Source: Actinernus sp. WN-2022
Taxonomy: Eukaryota; Cnidaria; Anthozoa; Actiniaria; Actinernidae
Assembly: GCA_030867875.1 (NCBI GenBank)
Contig: JAOWCC010000577.1
Location: 94,035,740 to 94,099,739, forward strand
Direction of reading: 5' to 3'
Length of the DNA: 64,000 nucleotides
Shown: positions 55,281-64,000 of the stretch, in pieces
Layout: each line of letters starts with the position of its first letter
Numbering within the stretch: the stretch's first letter is position 1
Made by a program: the position numbers and the translations under genes
The notes under the pieces: generated by a model
What the model was told of the DNA's origin: nothing
Database searches by the model: none
What the model saw: only the letters and a program-made list of their open reading frames with translations

Positions 55281-56060
55281 CCTGCGTGTTTGGTAATTAC
55301 CAGACTCAGACCTGTGTGTTCGGTAATTACCAGACTCAGACCTGTGTGTTTGGTAATTACCAGACTCAGCCCTGTGTGTTTGGTAATTACCAGACTCAGA
55401 CCTGTGTGTTTGGTAATTACCAGACTCAGACCTGTGTGTTTGGTAATTACCAGACTCAGCCCTGTGTGTTTGGTAATTACCAGACTCAGACCTGCGTGTT
55501 TGGTAATTACCAGACTCAGACCTGCGTGTTCGGTAATTACCAGACTCAGCCCTGTGTGTTTGGTAATTACCAGACTCAGACCTGCGTGTTTGGTAATTAC
55601 CAGAATCAGACCTGTGTGTTTGGTAATTACCAAACTCAGCCCTGCGTATTCGGTAATTACCAGACTCAGTCCTGCGTGTTCGGTAATTACCAGACTCAGT
55701 CCTGTGTGTTTGGTAATTACCAGACTCAGTCCTGCGTGTTCGGTAATTACCAGACACAGTCCTGCGTGTTTGGTAATTACCAGACTCAGTCCTGCGTGTT
55801 TGGTAATTACCAGACTCAGTCCTGCGTGTTCGGTAATTACCAGACTCAGTCCTGCGTGTTTGGTAATTACCAGACTCAGTCCTGCGTGTTTGGTAATTAC
55901 CAGACTCAGACCTGTGTGTTCAGTAATTACCAGACTCAGTCCTGCGTGTTTGGTAATTACCAGACTCAGACCTGTGTGTTCGGTAATTACCAAACTCGGT
56001 CCTGAGTTCAAGGCACCAAGCTCAGACTTGTGTTTTCGGTAATTACCAAACTCAGACTTG
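55281..56060. repeat. 30-bp satellite with GGTAATTACC palindrome (array 1)
   Basis: About 24 units of exactly 30 bp, GGTAATTACCAGACTCAGAC plus CTGYGTGTTT, run from 55281 to about 56000 without an indel, followed by two less regular units. The palindrome GGTAATTACC contains the homeodomain core TAATTA. Several frames on both strands stay open through the array, giving FGNYQTQTCV or LVITRLRPVC repeats, which are artefacts. Confidence 0.97.
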
Positions 56061-56099
56061 TGACAAAGTTTTGACTGTATACGAACAATCACTTTGCTA

Positions 56100-57160
56100 A
56101 TTATAACGCTACTTCAAATTTCTGTTGCACTCACAGGAAGACCAAATTGATGCATTGATATTTGATATATTAGGTGAGGGGATGAAAACTTAGTCATGGA
56201 CGGACTGAAAAAATAGTCTGAAAATTACCACAGACAACGCAGGCTTTCGTTAAGTTTTATCAATATTAATTTTCAGGAGACATAATCCGATATCCTAGGC
56301 TATGGTTAGGAGGGAAAGTTTTAACAGTCCTAACCTACAACTGAACCCAGAGGTGCTAGCAGAAGTCTCTCCGTCTTGGTTTACTACTAAGACAGAGAGA
56401 GACCTCCCCGGAGACCCCTCCCTGTCTTGGCTAGCAGGGAAATTTAAGCTGCTCTACAAGTAAAATCAAATGTCATGAAATGCTAGCTAACATTCGACTC
56501 ATGATTCAACATTTTGCACGAAGAAAGTACGTGAAAAGCAGGCAAACAATCGCATCGAGAATCGTCAGGATTTAGTTGAATATTTAAAAACAAAATTTCA
56601 CTCCAGTCTTGTACCTTGAGTTATATATATATATATATTCGGAACAACAATATACTACGTACTGTATATTGGTCATAAACAACTGATCATGATCGGTACT
56701 CGAAATATATCGTCAGACTTCAGTTGCTTTTGCTTGCTTTCTTGTAGATAACAGTTGATTATACGAATTAAATGACTCACGCCACAGTTCAGTGACCTTA
56801 CACCGCGTTACAGTTGAACTAAATTATACCGCTTTCCTCTAAGTAATTTGCAACCTCAAATCTCTGTCAAAGGGCAAAAACTACGAAAACTTACCTTCAA
56901 TGTGTGTATGCAATCTGACGAATCCTATGAAGACCAAGGTTTATAAGAAGCAAATGGCGATCATAAAATGCCGCCATGAACCTGAAGTTATATTCACGGT
57001 AGATCTGTCTTTCGTTAGTATTCAAATTTTGCGCGCTTTCAATAACACTAGTCCGTGATCCGATTGGTTAAAGTTGACAGTTCGCATCAGCGGATATTAA
57101 ATTTCGGCTGTGAGGTGTTTTCACATCTACATGTGACGTTCTGGAGCCATCGGGCAAACT
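56100..57160. other. Segmental copy 2: spacer and conserved promoter-like block
   Basis: 56780-57170 corresponds to 51410-51800, with a minus-strand 5' exon ending TTGAAG|GTAAGTTTTCG (about 56893) and a CCGATTGGTTAAAGTTGACA block (about 57058-57077). A GAGAGACCTCCCCGGAGACC-type short repeat lies at 56340-56440. No coding exon was recognised. Confidence 0.45.
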
Positions 57161-57243
57161 GTGGATATTCAAATTGTATTCTATGTATTCTATGCTTCTA
57201 AACCTCCCCGGACCCTGTACAACCGAAAGCAATATTTATCAGA

Positions 57244-57500
57244 TGGCCAAAGAACAATAATGCGAAACAGTATTCCAGGGAATGATGTTTCTGTGGTCTT
57301 AGAGCGTGACTCTCCTGCTGATCTCCCAGCCATCTCCCCCATGAATCCCCCATGCATTGCCCAGCCGCCGATTCGACTTCGTCTTTAACACGCCGCTTTA
57401 CAACTAAAGGTTTAAACATGGACAGAGAACGATAACGCGAAAACATATTCCAGGGAATGATGTTTCTGTGGTCTTAGAGCGTGACTCCCCTTCGTCTTTA
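57244..57500. repeat. Source of duplicated block CCAAAGAACAATAATGCG
   Basis: A segment of about 118 bp from CCAAAGAACAATAATGCGAA to GCATTGCCCAG (about 57246-57362) is repeated exactly at 59941-60057 inside the 14-bp satellite. A diverged third copy (CATATTCCAGGGAATGATGT) lies at 57440-57490. Its plus-strand open frame (57161-57388) has no family signature. Confidence 0.85.
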
Positions 57501-57964
57501 ATACGCCGCTTTACAACTAGAGGTACACGCTTACTAAAGCCAACAGACAGAACAGATGTTTGATCATGTTTCTACGACAAATACTACCGTTAAATCACGT
57601 ATCAGTGAGATATTGTGAAGATTCCTGCGATTATGGTGTTGAGTGTCAGCGCCAACTGTCAAAGTTAATTCGAAGGAACATTATTACTGAACAACTAAAA
57701 CAATAACCGCGAGTGTAACCGTACAGTCCCATGAGTTACAAGATCATGTATTACAAGACTGAACGAGAAGTTGATTCATCAAGAGTAAAGGAAAACCTTT
57801 CGGAGTCCAACCTTTTTTCATAATCCATATACAGTACCACAGACCACAGAGATTACAAACGTCCAGCAATTTTACTGCTTTCATTCACAAGCTTCAACAA
57901 CTTTTCGACCACTTAAATCAGTAATTCGCCATTACCTCATTGCAAATTGTTTGGTACATGTACT

Positions 57965-58455
57965 TTACCAAAACACAGGTCCGAGTTTGATAATTACCGA
58001 ACACGCAGGTCTGAGTCTAGTAATTACCGAACACGCAGGTCTGAGTTTGGTAATTACCGAACACACAGGACTGAGTCTGGTAATTACCGAACACACAGCT
58101 CTGAGTCTAGTAATTACCGAACATGCAGGACTGAGGTCTGAGTCTGGTAATTACCGAACACGCAGGTCTGAGTTTGGTAATTACCGAACACACAGGACTG
58201 AGTTTCGTAATTACCGAACACACAAGTCTGAGTCTGGTAATTACCGAACACACAGGTCTGAGTCTGGTCATTACCGAACACATAGGACTGAGTCTGGTAA
58301 TTACCGAACACACAGGACTGAGGTCTGAGTCTGGTAATTACCGAACACACAGCTCTGAGTCTGGTAATTACCGAACACACAGGACTGAGGTCTGAGTCTG
58401 GTAATTACCGAACACGCAGGACTGAGTTTGGTAATTACCGAACACACAGGGAAAG
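57965..58455. repeat. 30-bp satellite with GGTAATTACC palindrome (array 2, inverted)
   Basis: About 16 units (GGTAATTACCGAACACACAG plus GTCTGAGTCT) carry the same palindrome as array 1, but the arm CCGAACACACAG is the reverse complement of array 1's CTGTGTGTTTGG. The array is therefore inverted. Three units have an extra GGTCTGA-type insertion. The core varies (GATAATTACC, AGTAATTACC, GGTCATTACC). Confidence 0.95.
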
Positions 58456-58634
58456 AAGGATGATGGTGGAATAATATATGAAAATCTGAGGAAAGCAAAA
58501 AAATTATGTTACATGCCACTTGATTCCATTGTAGTATTACTAGTAGTGAAGGATAGAAGTGAACGTTGTTGGAAAGCACAAAATACTACTGAATTTAATC
58601 TATGTGTGTAAAAAGTTGGCTGTTTTAAAACCAT

Positions 58635-59135
58635 TTGTCCCAAATATTTAAACTTTGGAATGTCGCACTCTATTTTGGAACGTGTTGTAAGGAGACAGAA
58701 GAGAATCTTAAGAAAGCAGCTGAAGGCCTATCGAACTTAAATTCAAGACATACAAGGGATACTAAAAAGTTGAACGAACAAATTAGAGACCAAGAGAAGG
58801 AACTCTGTCAAATCCTGACTAATTTGGAAAAATTGAAGTCCTTATATATATATCAGTAAATGAGCAAATGAAAGATGATGACGGACGAGAATCTGTATAT
58901 GCACATGAAGTCTGTAGCCAGGAATCGGACGGAATACACTGAGCACATATTAACCTACCTCCCAAATATGGATCTATTCAACTCCTACGAAGTGCTGGAT
59001 GAAACAGAGAAAACAAACAATACGATTTCAACATCTGTTCAAAATGAAATGGCAAGTGTGGCAAAAGAAACACCAAACTGGGTGAGCCGAGGTACAATGG
59101 TATGTAATCAACTAAAGTCGATTGAGGTATGCTAA
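58635..59135 (+). pseudogene. Segmental copy 2 of the coiled-coil gene, frame broken
   Basis: TTTGGAATGTCGCACTCTAT, then TTTTGGAACGTGTTGTAAGG, aligns with the exon start of copy 1 (FGMSHSILERV versus FGISRSILEPV). In the same frame it stops early. The next frame carries a convincing coiled coil (KETEENLKKAAEGLSNLN, DTKKLNEQIRDQEKELCQIL) ending at 58857-58859. A third open stretch (58875-59135, RNRTEYTEHILTYLPNMDLF) follows in another frame. Copy 2 may be a pseudogene, or its splicing differs. Confidence 0.45.
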
Positions 59136-59390
59136 CCGCCGTGGAAAGCGAGTAGCAGCTGACAATTTCCATTTATTTGTAGCATCTTTTTTTATAATTT
59201 ATGCAAACATTTTGTATCTACATCAGTTTATTTTTATTTTCGCACGAGGCAATTGTTTATTTGAAGCATGTCCCTTACGGGCCACCGTACCGTAGAAATG
59301 CCATGGTATAAGTTTGTTATACCATGATCGCCGAGGAACGGACACATCTCTGGGCCAACCCTTCATATAGGACGGCAGGAATTGCTACCA

Positions 59391-59505
59391 AATTTTATTC
59401 TATTGTATTGTATTGTATTGCGTTCTATTGTTGTATTGAATTGTATTGTATTGCGTTCTATTGTTGTATTGAATTGTATTGTGTTGTATTCTATTGTATT
59501 TTTGG
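59391..59505. repeat. TATTG-type microsatellite
   Basis: Runs of TATTGTATTG are mixed with CGTTCTATTGTTGTATTGAA, itself duplicated. Simple-sequence DNA. Confidence 0.9.
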
Positions 59506-59811
59506 TAAAAATTCGTGTCATCCTACATAAAGGGATTGCCCATCTCTGAGAAGTTTAGTTTTCTCTGCCGAAACTAAAGACGTCGCAGTTGAGTTGCTTT
59601 CGAAAACGTTTTGTCTAATGCTTGACTGAGCGCCATTGATTGAACGACCCTGGCTTCCCTTGGGGACAAGCGTGTTGATTTTGAGAAGAATAACACTAAA
59701 ATACAATGTAATTATGCGGTTGACTAAATATTCAAAGAGCATGCACGTTTATAGTTTTAAGTATCCCACATGGAAGAAGCGGGCTTGAGAAATGAAGAGA
59801 ATAACGCGCAG

Positions 59812-60140
59812 ATTGAAATAGCGCATCCCACATGGATTACGTTGACGGGTATAACGAAGACAGGTCAGTTTGGATTCCGCTAGTCGTGCCGGGCTAGTCG
59901 TGCCGGGCTAGTCGTGCCGGGCTAGTCGTGCCGGGCTAGCCAAAGAACAATAATGCGAAACAGTATTCCAGGGAATGATGTTTCTGTGGTCTTAGAGCGT
60001 GACTCTCCTGCTGATCTCCCAGCCATCTCCCCCATGAATCCCCCATGCATTGCCCAGATTGAAATAGCGCATCCCACATGGATTACGTTGACGGGTATAA
60101 CGAAGACAGGTCAGTTTGGATTCCGCTAGTCGTGCCGGGC
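59812..60140. repeat. 245-bp duplication interrupting the 14-bp satellite
   Basis: ATTGAAATAGCGCATCCCAC, then TTTGGATTCCGCTAGTCG, occurs at 59813-59885 and again at about 60058-60131. Between the copies lie four satellite units (59881-59936) and the 118-bp block copied from 57.2 kb. The order suggests a template-switch or break-repair event. Confidence 0.85.
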
Positions 60141-61204
60141 TAGCCGTGCCGGGCTAGCCGTGCCGGGCTAGCCGTGCCGGGCTAGCCGTGCCGGGCTAGC
60201 CGTGCCGGGCTAGCCGTGCCGGGCTAGCCGTGCCGGGCTAGCCGTGCCGGGCTAGCCGTGCCGGGCTAGCCGTGCCGGGCTAGCCGTGCCGGGCTAGCCG
60301 TGCCGGGCTAGCCGTGCCGGGCTAGCCGTGCCGGGCTAGCCGTGCCGGGCTAGCCGTGCCGGGCTAGCCGTGCCGGGCTAGCCGTGCCGGGCTAGCCGTG
60401 CCGGGCTAGCCGTGCCGGGCTAGCCGTGCCGGGCTAGCCGTGCCGGGCTAGCCGTGCCGGGCTAGCCGTGCCGGGCTAGCCGTGCCGGGCTAGCCGTGCC
60501 GGGCTAGCCGTGCCGGGCTAGCCGTGCCGGGCTAGCCGTGCCGGGCTAGCCGTGCCGGGCTAGCCGTGCCGGGCTAGCCGTGCCGGGCTAGCCGTGCCGG
60601 GCTAGCCGTGCCGGGCTAGCCGTGCCGGGCTAGCCGTGCCGGGCTAGTCGTGCCGGGCTAGTCGTGCCGGGCTAGTCGTGCCGGGCTAGTCGTGCCGGGC
60701 TAGTCGTGCCGGGCTAGTCGTGCCGGGCTAGTCGTGCCGGGCTAGTCGTGCCGGGCTAGTCGTGCCGGGCTAGTCGTGCCGGGCTAGTCGTGCCGGGCTA
60801 GTCGTGCCGGGCTAGTCGTGCCGGGCTAGTCGTGCCGGGCTAGTCGTGCCGGGCTAGTCGTGCCGGGCTAGTCGTGCCGGGCTAGTCGTGCCGGGCTAGT
60901 CGTGCCGGGCTAGTCGTGCCGGGCTAGTCGTGCCGGGCTAGTCGTGCCGGGCTAGTCGTGCCGGGCTAGTCGTGCCGGGCTAGTCGTGCCGGGCTAGTCG
61001 TGCCGGGCTAGTCGTGCCGGGCTAGTCGTGCCGGGCTAGTCGTGCCGGGCTAGTCGTGCCGGGCTAGTCGTGCCGGGCTAGTCGTGCCGGGCTAGTCGTG
61101 CCGGGCTAGTCGTGCCGGGCTAGTCGTGCCGGGCTAGTCGTGCCGGGCTAGTCGTGCCGGGCTAGTCGTGCCGGGCTAGTCGTGCCGGGCTAGTCGTGCC
61201 GGGC
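59881..61204. repeat. 14-bp satellite TAG(T/C)CGTGCCGGGC
   Basis: Four units lie at 59881-59936, then exactly 77 units (1,078 bp) at 60127-61204 with no indel. The first of these is the TAGTC form. Units 2-37 (60141-60644) are all TAGCC and the remaining 40 (60645-61204) are all TAGTC. The array is far more GC-rich than the region around it. It ends abruptly inside a MITE-like element. Confidence 0.98.
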
Positions 61205-61320
61205 GAGAAATTTAGAGAGAATGCATGTTTCTAAATATCCCTCCCATCAGGGAAAATTATTGGTTTAAATGTGCCTCGGAGAACAAAAGAATTCGAGGCT
61301 TCCATGGTATAATTATAGTT
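61205..61320. mobile_element. MITE-like remnant at the satellite edge
   Basis: AGAGAATGCATGTTTCTAAATA, CCCATCAGGGAAAATTATTG and GCCTCGGAGAACAAAAGAAT match, in reverse orientation, the element at 29668-29850. The satellite begins where the centre of that element should be. Confidence 0.75.
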
Positions 61321-61985
61321 TAAATGCCTAGCACCTAATATGTTTATTATTTATTATTACTCGTTAATTATACAGTTTTACTTTTCAGGCATCTTATTGG
61401 TATATAATGAAGCTTTATGAATACACATGATGTGTTGGCGTCAAGGCTTCAGCTTTTGACTGTTTCTCGATAAAGAATTGTCGGTTTTGAAAACTGCAAT
61501 ACATAATACTTGTAGTTCCGCGTTTTACCGTTTTCGCTGTTGTCCAGTCTCGAATAGGCCTGAGCGGATTGTGCTCCTAAAAGTGGCATATTATGCCGCT
61601 AGCACTGCTCCGAATTTTGTCGAATTATGCCCAAATTATGCCAAAGTTCAAAAATTATGCTCGTAGATTACACAATTATGCTCACAAATTATTACACAAC
61701 ATTTTATAGAGTTTTTAGTACCAACGGACACAGAAACCAATCAGGCGTAACTGTTCCCACGTTCTGAACAAAAGACGGCTTTTTGGCTTTTTTCACGTTT
61801 AACGCACACTCGTTAAGTGAAATTCAGGTATTTGCTTTGGGAAAAAATTGAATCTAAGCAAAATGTACCAGCTAATAATTAGGAAAATGTAATGCTAATG
61901 AAAGCTAGCAAAATCCGTATACGACAATTCTGTCGGTGGTACGTTGGATCTAACAGAGAGATCTGATCAGCCTAAAACAGTAATA
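61320..61985. other. Intergenic stretch without a recognised gene
   Basis: Words ATTATGCC and GTGCTCCTAAAAGTGGCATA recur around 61565-61680 and suggest a small repeat. No exon was recognised. Confidence 0.4.
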
Positions 61986-61986
61986 A

Positions 61987-62180
61987 GTGAACAAGTCCAA
62001 GGACTACAGAAAAGCTGATCAAACAACGTATATATTGATAATCTAACAATATTTCGGCTGGCCAAACCAGCCTTCTTCAGGTCACTAGATCTTACAAGTG
62101 AATAATATTTCACAATGGTAAGTAAAAATATAAAAAAGTTATTACACAACATATGAGAGGGAAAAGGAAATGACGTAAAT
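61987..62180 (-). repeat. Penelope-like element 3' arm (left inverted copy)
   Basis: This 194-bp block is the reverse complement of 63808-64000, with about one base difference. It follows the retroelement ORF and forms its 3' untranslated end. It contains the hammerhead-like core at 62052-62080. Confidence 0.9.
62052..62080 (-). ncRNA. Hammerhead-ribozyme-like core, left arm
   Basis: On the minus strand: CTGAAGA, A, stem II GGCTGG/CCAGCC with loop TTTGG, then GAAA. A short stem III (TATTG/CAATA) follows. This fits the CUGANGA...GAAA hammerhead core known from Penelope-like elements. A canonical NUH cleavage site and a good stem I are not clear, so activity is uncertain. Confidence 0.55.
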
Positions 62181-62209
62181 AGAATAACCCTCGAAAAATA
62201 ATATAGATA

Positions 62210-63805
62210 TTAAGTTTCATCACGCTTATTCATTCCGAGTGGTTCAAGAGTTTTAGCTAAGTCGATAAGGAATGACTCTCTGGCTTTACGAATAGAGTCT
62301 CGTGGAGAGTAAATTATTTCTAAGGGAATAAGTTGCATGTCAGTGTTAGAATGGTTAGAGCAGGAAAGGAAATGTTCAGAGACTGTGGTGGGTGTAGATT
62401 TAATATTAAGTTTGTCAACTGCTCGTCTGTGTTCATTAAATCGGTCTTTAAGTCGTCGTTTAGTTTCTCCGATGTATTGTAAGTGGCAGCGATTGCATTG
62501 TACCATGTAAATGACGTTTCTGGTGTTACAAGTAATGTGTGAATTAATGAAACGGGTTTCCCCGGTGGAGGAAAATGTGTATCGTGTAGGGCCATGGTGA
62601 ATGTAAGGACAAGTGGCACAGTTTTTACCACAACGAAAAGAGCCAGATGGAAGAGCAGGTTTGTTAGATATATTACGTAGTTTCGATTTCACAAGTGTGT
62701 CACGAAGGTTAGGACAACGGCGGTGAGCGACGAGAGGTAGATTTCTAAAAACATCTTTACAGCGATTAGAAGAAAATAGTATGGAAGAATGTTTACGAAT
62801 CAATGATGAAATGTTTGGCAGTGCTGGATTATATGTGATGACGAAAGGAACACGTTTAGAATCTTGTGCAACTTTAGTCTGTAAAGCATCGTTACGAGGA
62901 ATATTAGCAGCACGTTGTATTTGTAAATCGAGGAAAGGAAGCTTATAACCTCGTTTTAAGAGGTAAGATTTTAATTCATTAGTTCGAAACTTGAATGTTT
63001 CGTCAGTGGAACAAATGCGACGAATGCGGAGTGCTAAGCTAAAAGGGATAGCCTTTTTAGTATGTAAGGGATGGCAAGACGAGTAGAGTAGGTGTTGGTG
63101 TTTATCAGTAGGTTTGGTGTAGAGATCTGTTTCGATGCTACCGTCTTTGAGGATGACTGTAACGTCGAGAAATGAAATGTCTGTGAAACTATAGGAAGAA
63201 GTGAATTTAATGGTAGGATGAAGAGCATTGAGATAATCGATGAATATTTTTAAACGATCTTGGCCCTCCGTCCATATCATAAAAATATCGTCGATATATC
63301 TCAACCAAGTGTGTGGTTGGTAAGGGGCTTTAGAAAGAGCTTTAGTTTCAAAATTACCAAGGAATAAATTAGCAAAAGAGGGAGCCATACGGGTTCCCAT
63401 AGCTGTGCCGTGGATCTGGAGATAGTGTTTATTATTAAATGAAAAGTTATTCATAGTAAGGATCATGCGTATTAAATCACAAAGCGTTTCAGTGGGAATG
63501 TGTTTGTTGTTACGAGTTTGAAGAAAGTGACGACATGCATCAATACCGTCATTGTGAGGTATGTTAGTATATAATGAAGAAACGTCAAGAGTGACAAGCA
63601 TAGCGTTAGCTGGAGGTTTAGCAAGTTTGCGTAGTTTGTTTAGGAAATCGTTAGTGTCTTTAACGTAAGAAGAAAGAGAAGATAATAAAGGTTTAAGCTG
63701 ATGATCAACAAATTCAGAGATGCGTTCTGTGGGATGGCTATTAGATGAAACTATGGGACGACCAGGATTGCCAGGTTTGTGTATTTTGGGCAGTATGTAA
63801 AATCG
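62210..63805 (-). CDS. Penelope-like retroelement polymerase (RT + GIY-YIG), 5'-truncated
   Basis: The open frame runs from about 63805 to the stop at 62210 without interruption. It begins mid-protein with RFYILPKIHKPGNPGRPIVS, a motif before the RT fingers, so the N-terminus is missing. RT motifs follow: TLDVSSLYTNIPH (A), GTAMGTRMAPSFANLFLG (B) and YIDDIFMIW (C, with the catalytic Asp pair). A Cys cluster (CGKNCATCPYI) precedes the GIY-YIG nuclease (VIYMVQCNRCHLQYIGETKR, then LKDRFNEHRRAV), which in these elements nicks target DNA for priming. The intact frame suggests a recent insertion. Confidence 0.93.
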   Translation of the reverse strand, partial: RFYILPKIHKPGNPGRPIVSSNSHPTERISEFVDHQLKPLLSSLSSYVKDTNDFLNKLRKLAKPPANAMLVTLDVSSLYTNIPHNDGIDACRHFLQTRNNKHIPTETLCDLIRMILTMNNFSFNNKHYLQIHGTAMGTRMAPSFANLFLGNFETKALSKAPYQPHTWLRYIDDIFMIWTEGQDRLKIFIDYLNALHPTIKFTSSYSFTDISFLDVTVILKDGSIETDLYTKPTDKHQHLLYSSCHPLHTKKAIPFSLALRIRRICSTDETFKFRTNELKSYLLKRGYKLPFLDLQIQRAANIPRNDALQTKVAQDSKRVPFVITYNPALPNISSLIRKHSSILFSSNRCKDVFRNLPLVAHRRCPNLRDTLVKSKLRNISNKPALPSGSFRCGKNCATCPYIHHGPTRYTFSSTGETRFINSHITCNTRNVIYMVQCNRCHLQYIGETKRRLKDRFNEHRRAVDKLNIKSTPTTVSEHFLSCSNHSNTDMQLIPLEIIYSPRDSIRKARESFLIDLAKTLEPLGMNKRDET

Positions 63806-64000
63806 TCATTTACGTCATTTCCTTTTCCCTCTCATATGTTGTGTAATAACTTTTTTATATTTTTACTTACCATTGTGAAATATTATTCACTTGTAAGATC
63901 TAGTACCTGAAGAAGGCTGGTTTGGCCAGCCGAAATATTGTTAGATTATCAATATATACGTTGTTTGATCAGCTTTTCTGTAGTCCTTGGACTTGTTCAC
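63806..64000 (+). repeat. Penelope-like element 3' arm (right inverted copy)
   Basis: From 63808 the plus strand repeats the element's 3' end in inverted orientation, starting ATTTACGTCATTTCCTTTTC right at the point where the polymerase frame is cut. It continues beyond the window. Confidence 0.9.
63907..63935 (+). ncRNA. Hammerhead-ribozyme-like core, right arm
   Basis: CTGAAGA, A, GGCTGG, loop TTTGG, CCAGCC, GAAA, the same core as at 62052 but on the plus strand. Just before it this arm has CTAGTAC where the left arm has CTAGTGAC, a one-base deletion in the stem I region. Confidence 0.55.

Noticed and set aside
55202..56092. Open frames of 170-296 codons through the 30-bp array on both strands
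   Set aside because: A 30-bp unit without stops keeps several frames open at once; the frame is not preserved in preference to others.
57161..57388. A 75-codon plus-strand frame ending in a Pro-rich segment
   Set aside because: It lacks splice or promoter support, and its central part is also copied into the 14-bp satellite, where it is certainly non-coding.
55281..58455. CRISPR-like arrays of about 30-bp repeats
   Set aside because: There are no unique spacers: units follow each other directly. The genome is animal and no cas genes are present.

Overview
The window looks like an anthozoan cnidarian genome, most likely a stony coral. The grounds are an AT-rich background, short exons with GT-AG introns that are nearly all phase 1, an extracellular LamG-type domain gene, many short palindromic (MITE-like) elements, tRNA-derived SINE heads, and LINE and Penelope-like retroelements. 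There is no bacterial operon structure. No rRNA gene or convincing functional tRNA gene was seen. One 100-base run of N marks an assembly gap. All exon models were made by eye from reading frames and splice signals.

Layout. 1-5.5 kb: a 146-bp satellite, a LINE fragment, a palindromic minisatellite and MITEs. 5.5-11.8 kb: the last exon of an unknown minus-strand gene, two GGTTAGG-type minisatellites, a 735-bp TIR element with 9-bp target duplications, and a 584-bp tandem duplication. 11.8-14.2 kb: three minus-strand exons that join in phase and encode a C-terminal LamG-like domain. 15-17.3 kb: assembly gap, CATCA satellite, SINE and MITE. 18.2-26.9 kb: a complete plus-strand gene for a secreted protein of about 860 residues, built on a 25-residue Glu/His/Pro repeat. 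27-37 kb: mostly repeats and pseudogene pieces plus one possible small secreted peptide gene. 37.6-40.2 kb: a minus-strand gene for a small secreted Cys-containing precursor with dibasic sites, and a plus-strand terminal exon. 40-45.8 kb: LINE pieces, MITEs and a degraded RNase H1-N/viroplasmin-like fragment.

45.8-51.3 kb is the most unusual region. A 5.45-kb element has about 215-bp terminal inverted repeats and a perfect 7-bp target duplication. It carries a degraded spliced gene that joins a PIF1-like helicase, an unknown middle region and a C-terminal SAP-like segment. 51.4-59.1 kb holds two diverged copies of a gene-sized segment, with three satellite arrays of palindromic cores (GGCAATTGCC or GGTAATTACC). 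59.8-61.2 kb is a 14-bp satellite (77 units without an indel) that appears to have grown from a motif in a dispersed MITE-like element. 62-64 kb is a 5'-truncated Penelope-like element (reverse transcriptase plus GIY-YIG nuclease) joined head-on to an inverted copy of its own 3' end; each arm carries a hammerhead-ribozyme-like core.

The host genes that can be supported encode mainly secreted or extracellular proteins. The rest is dominated by mobile elements and satellites derived from them.
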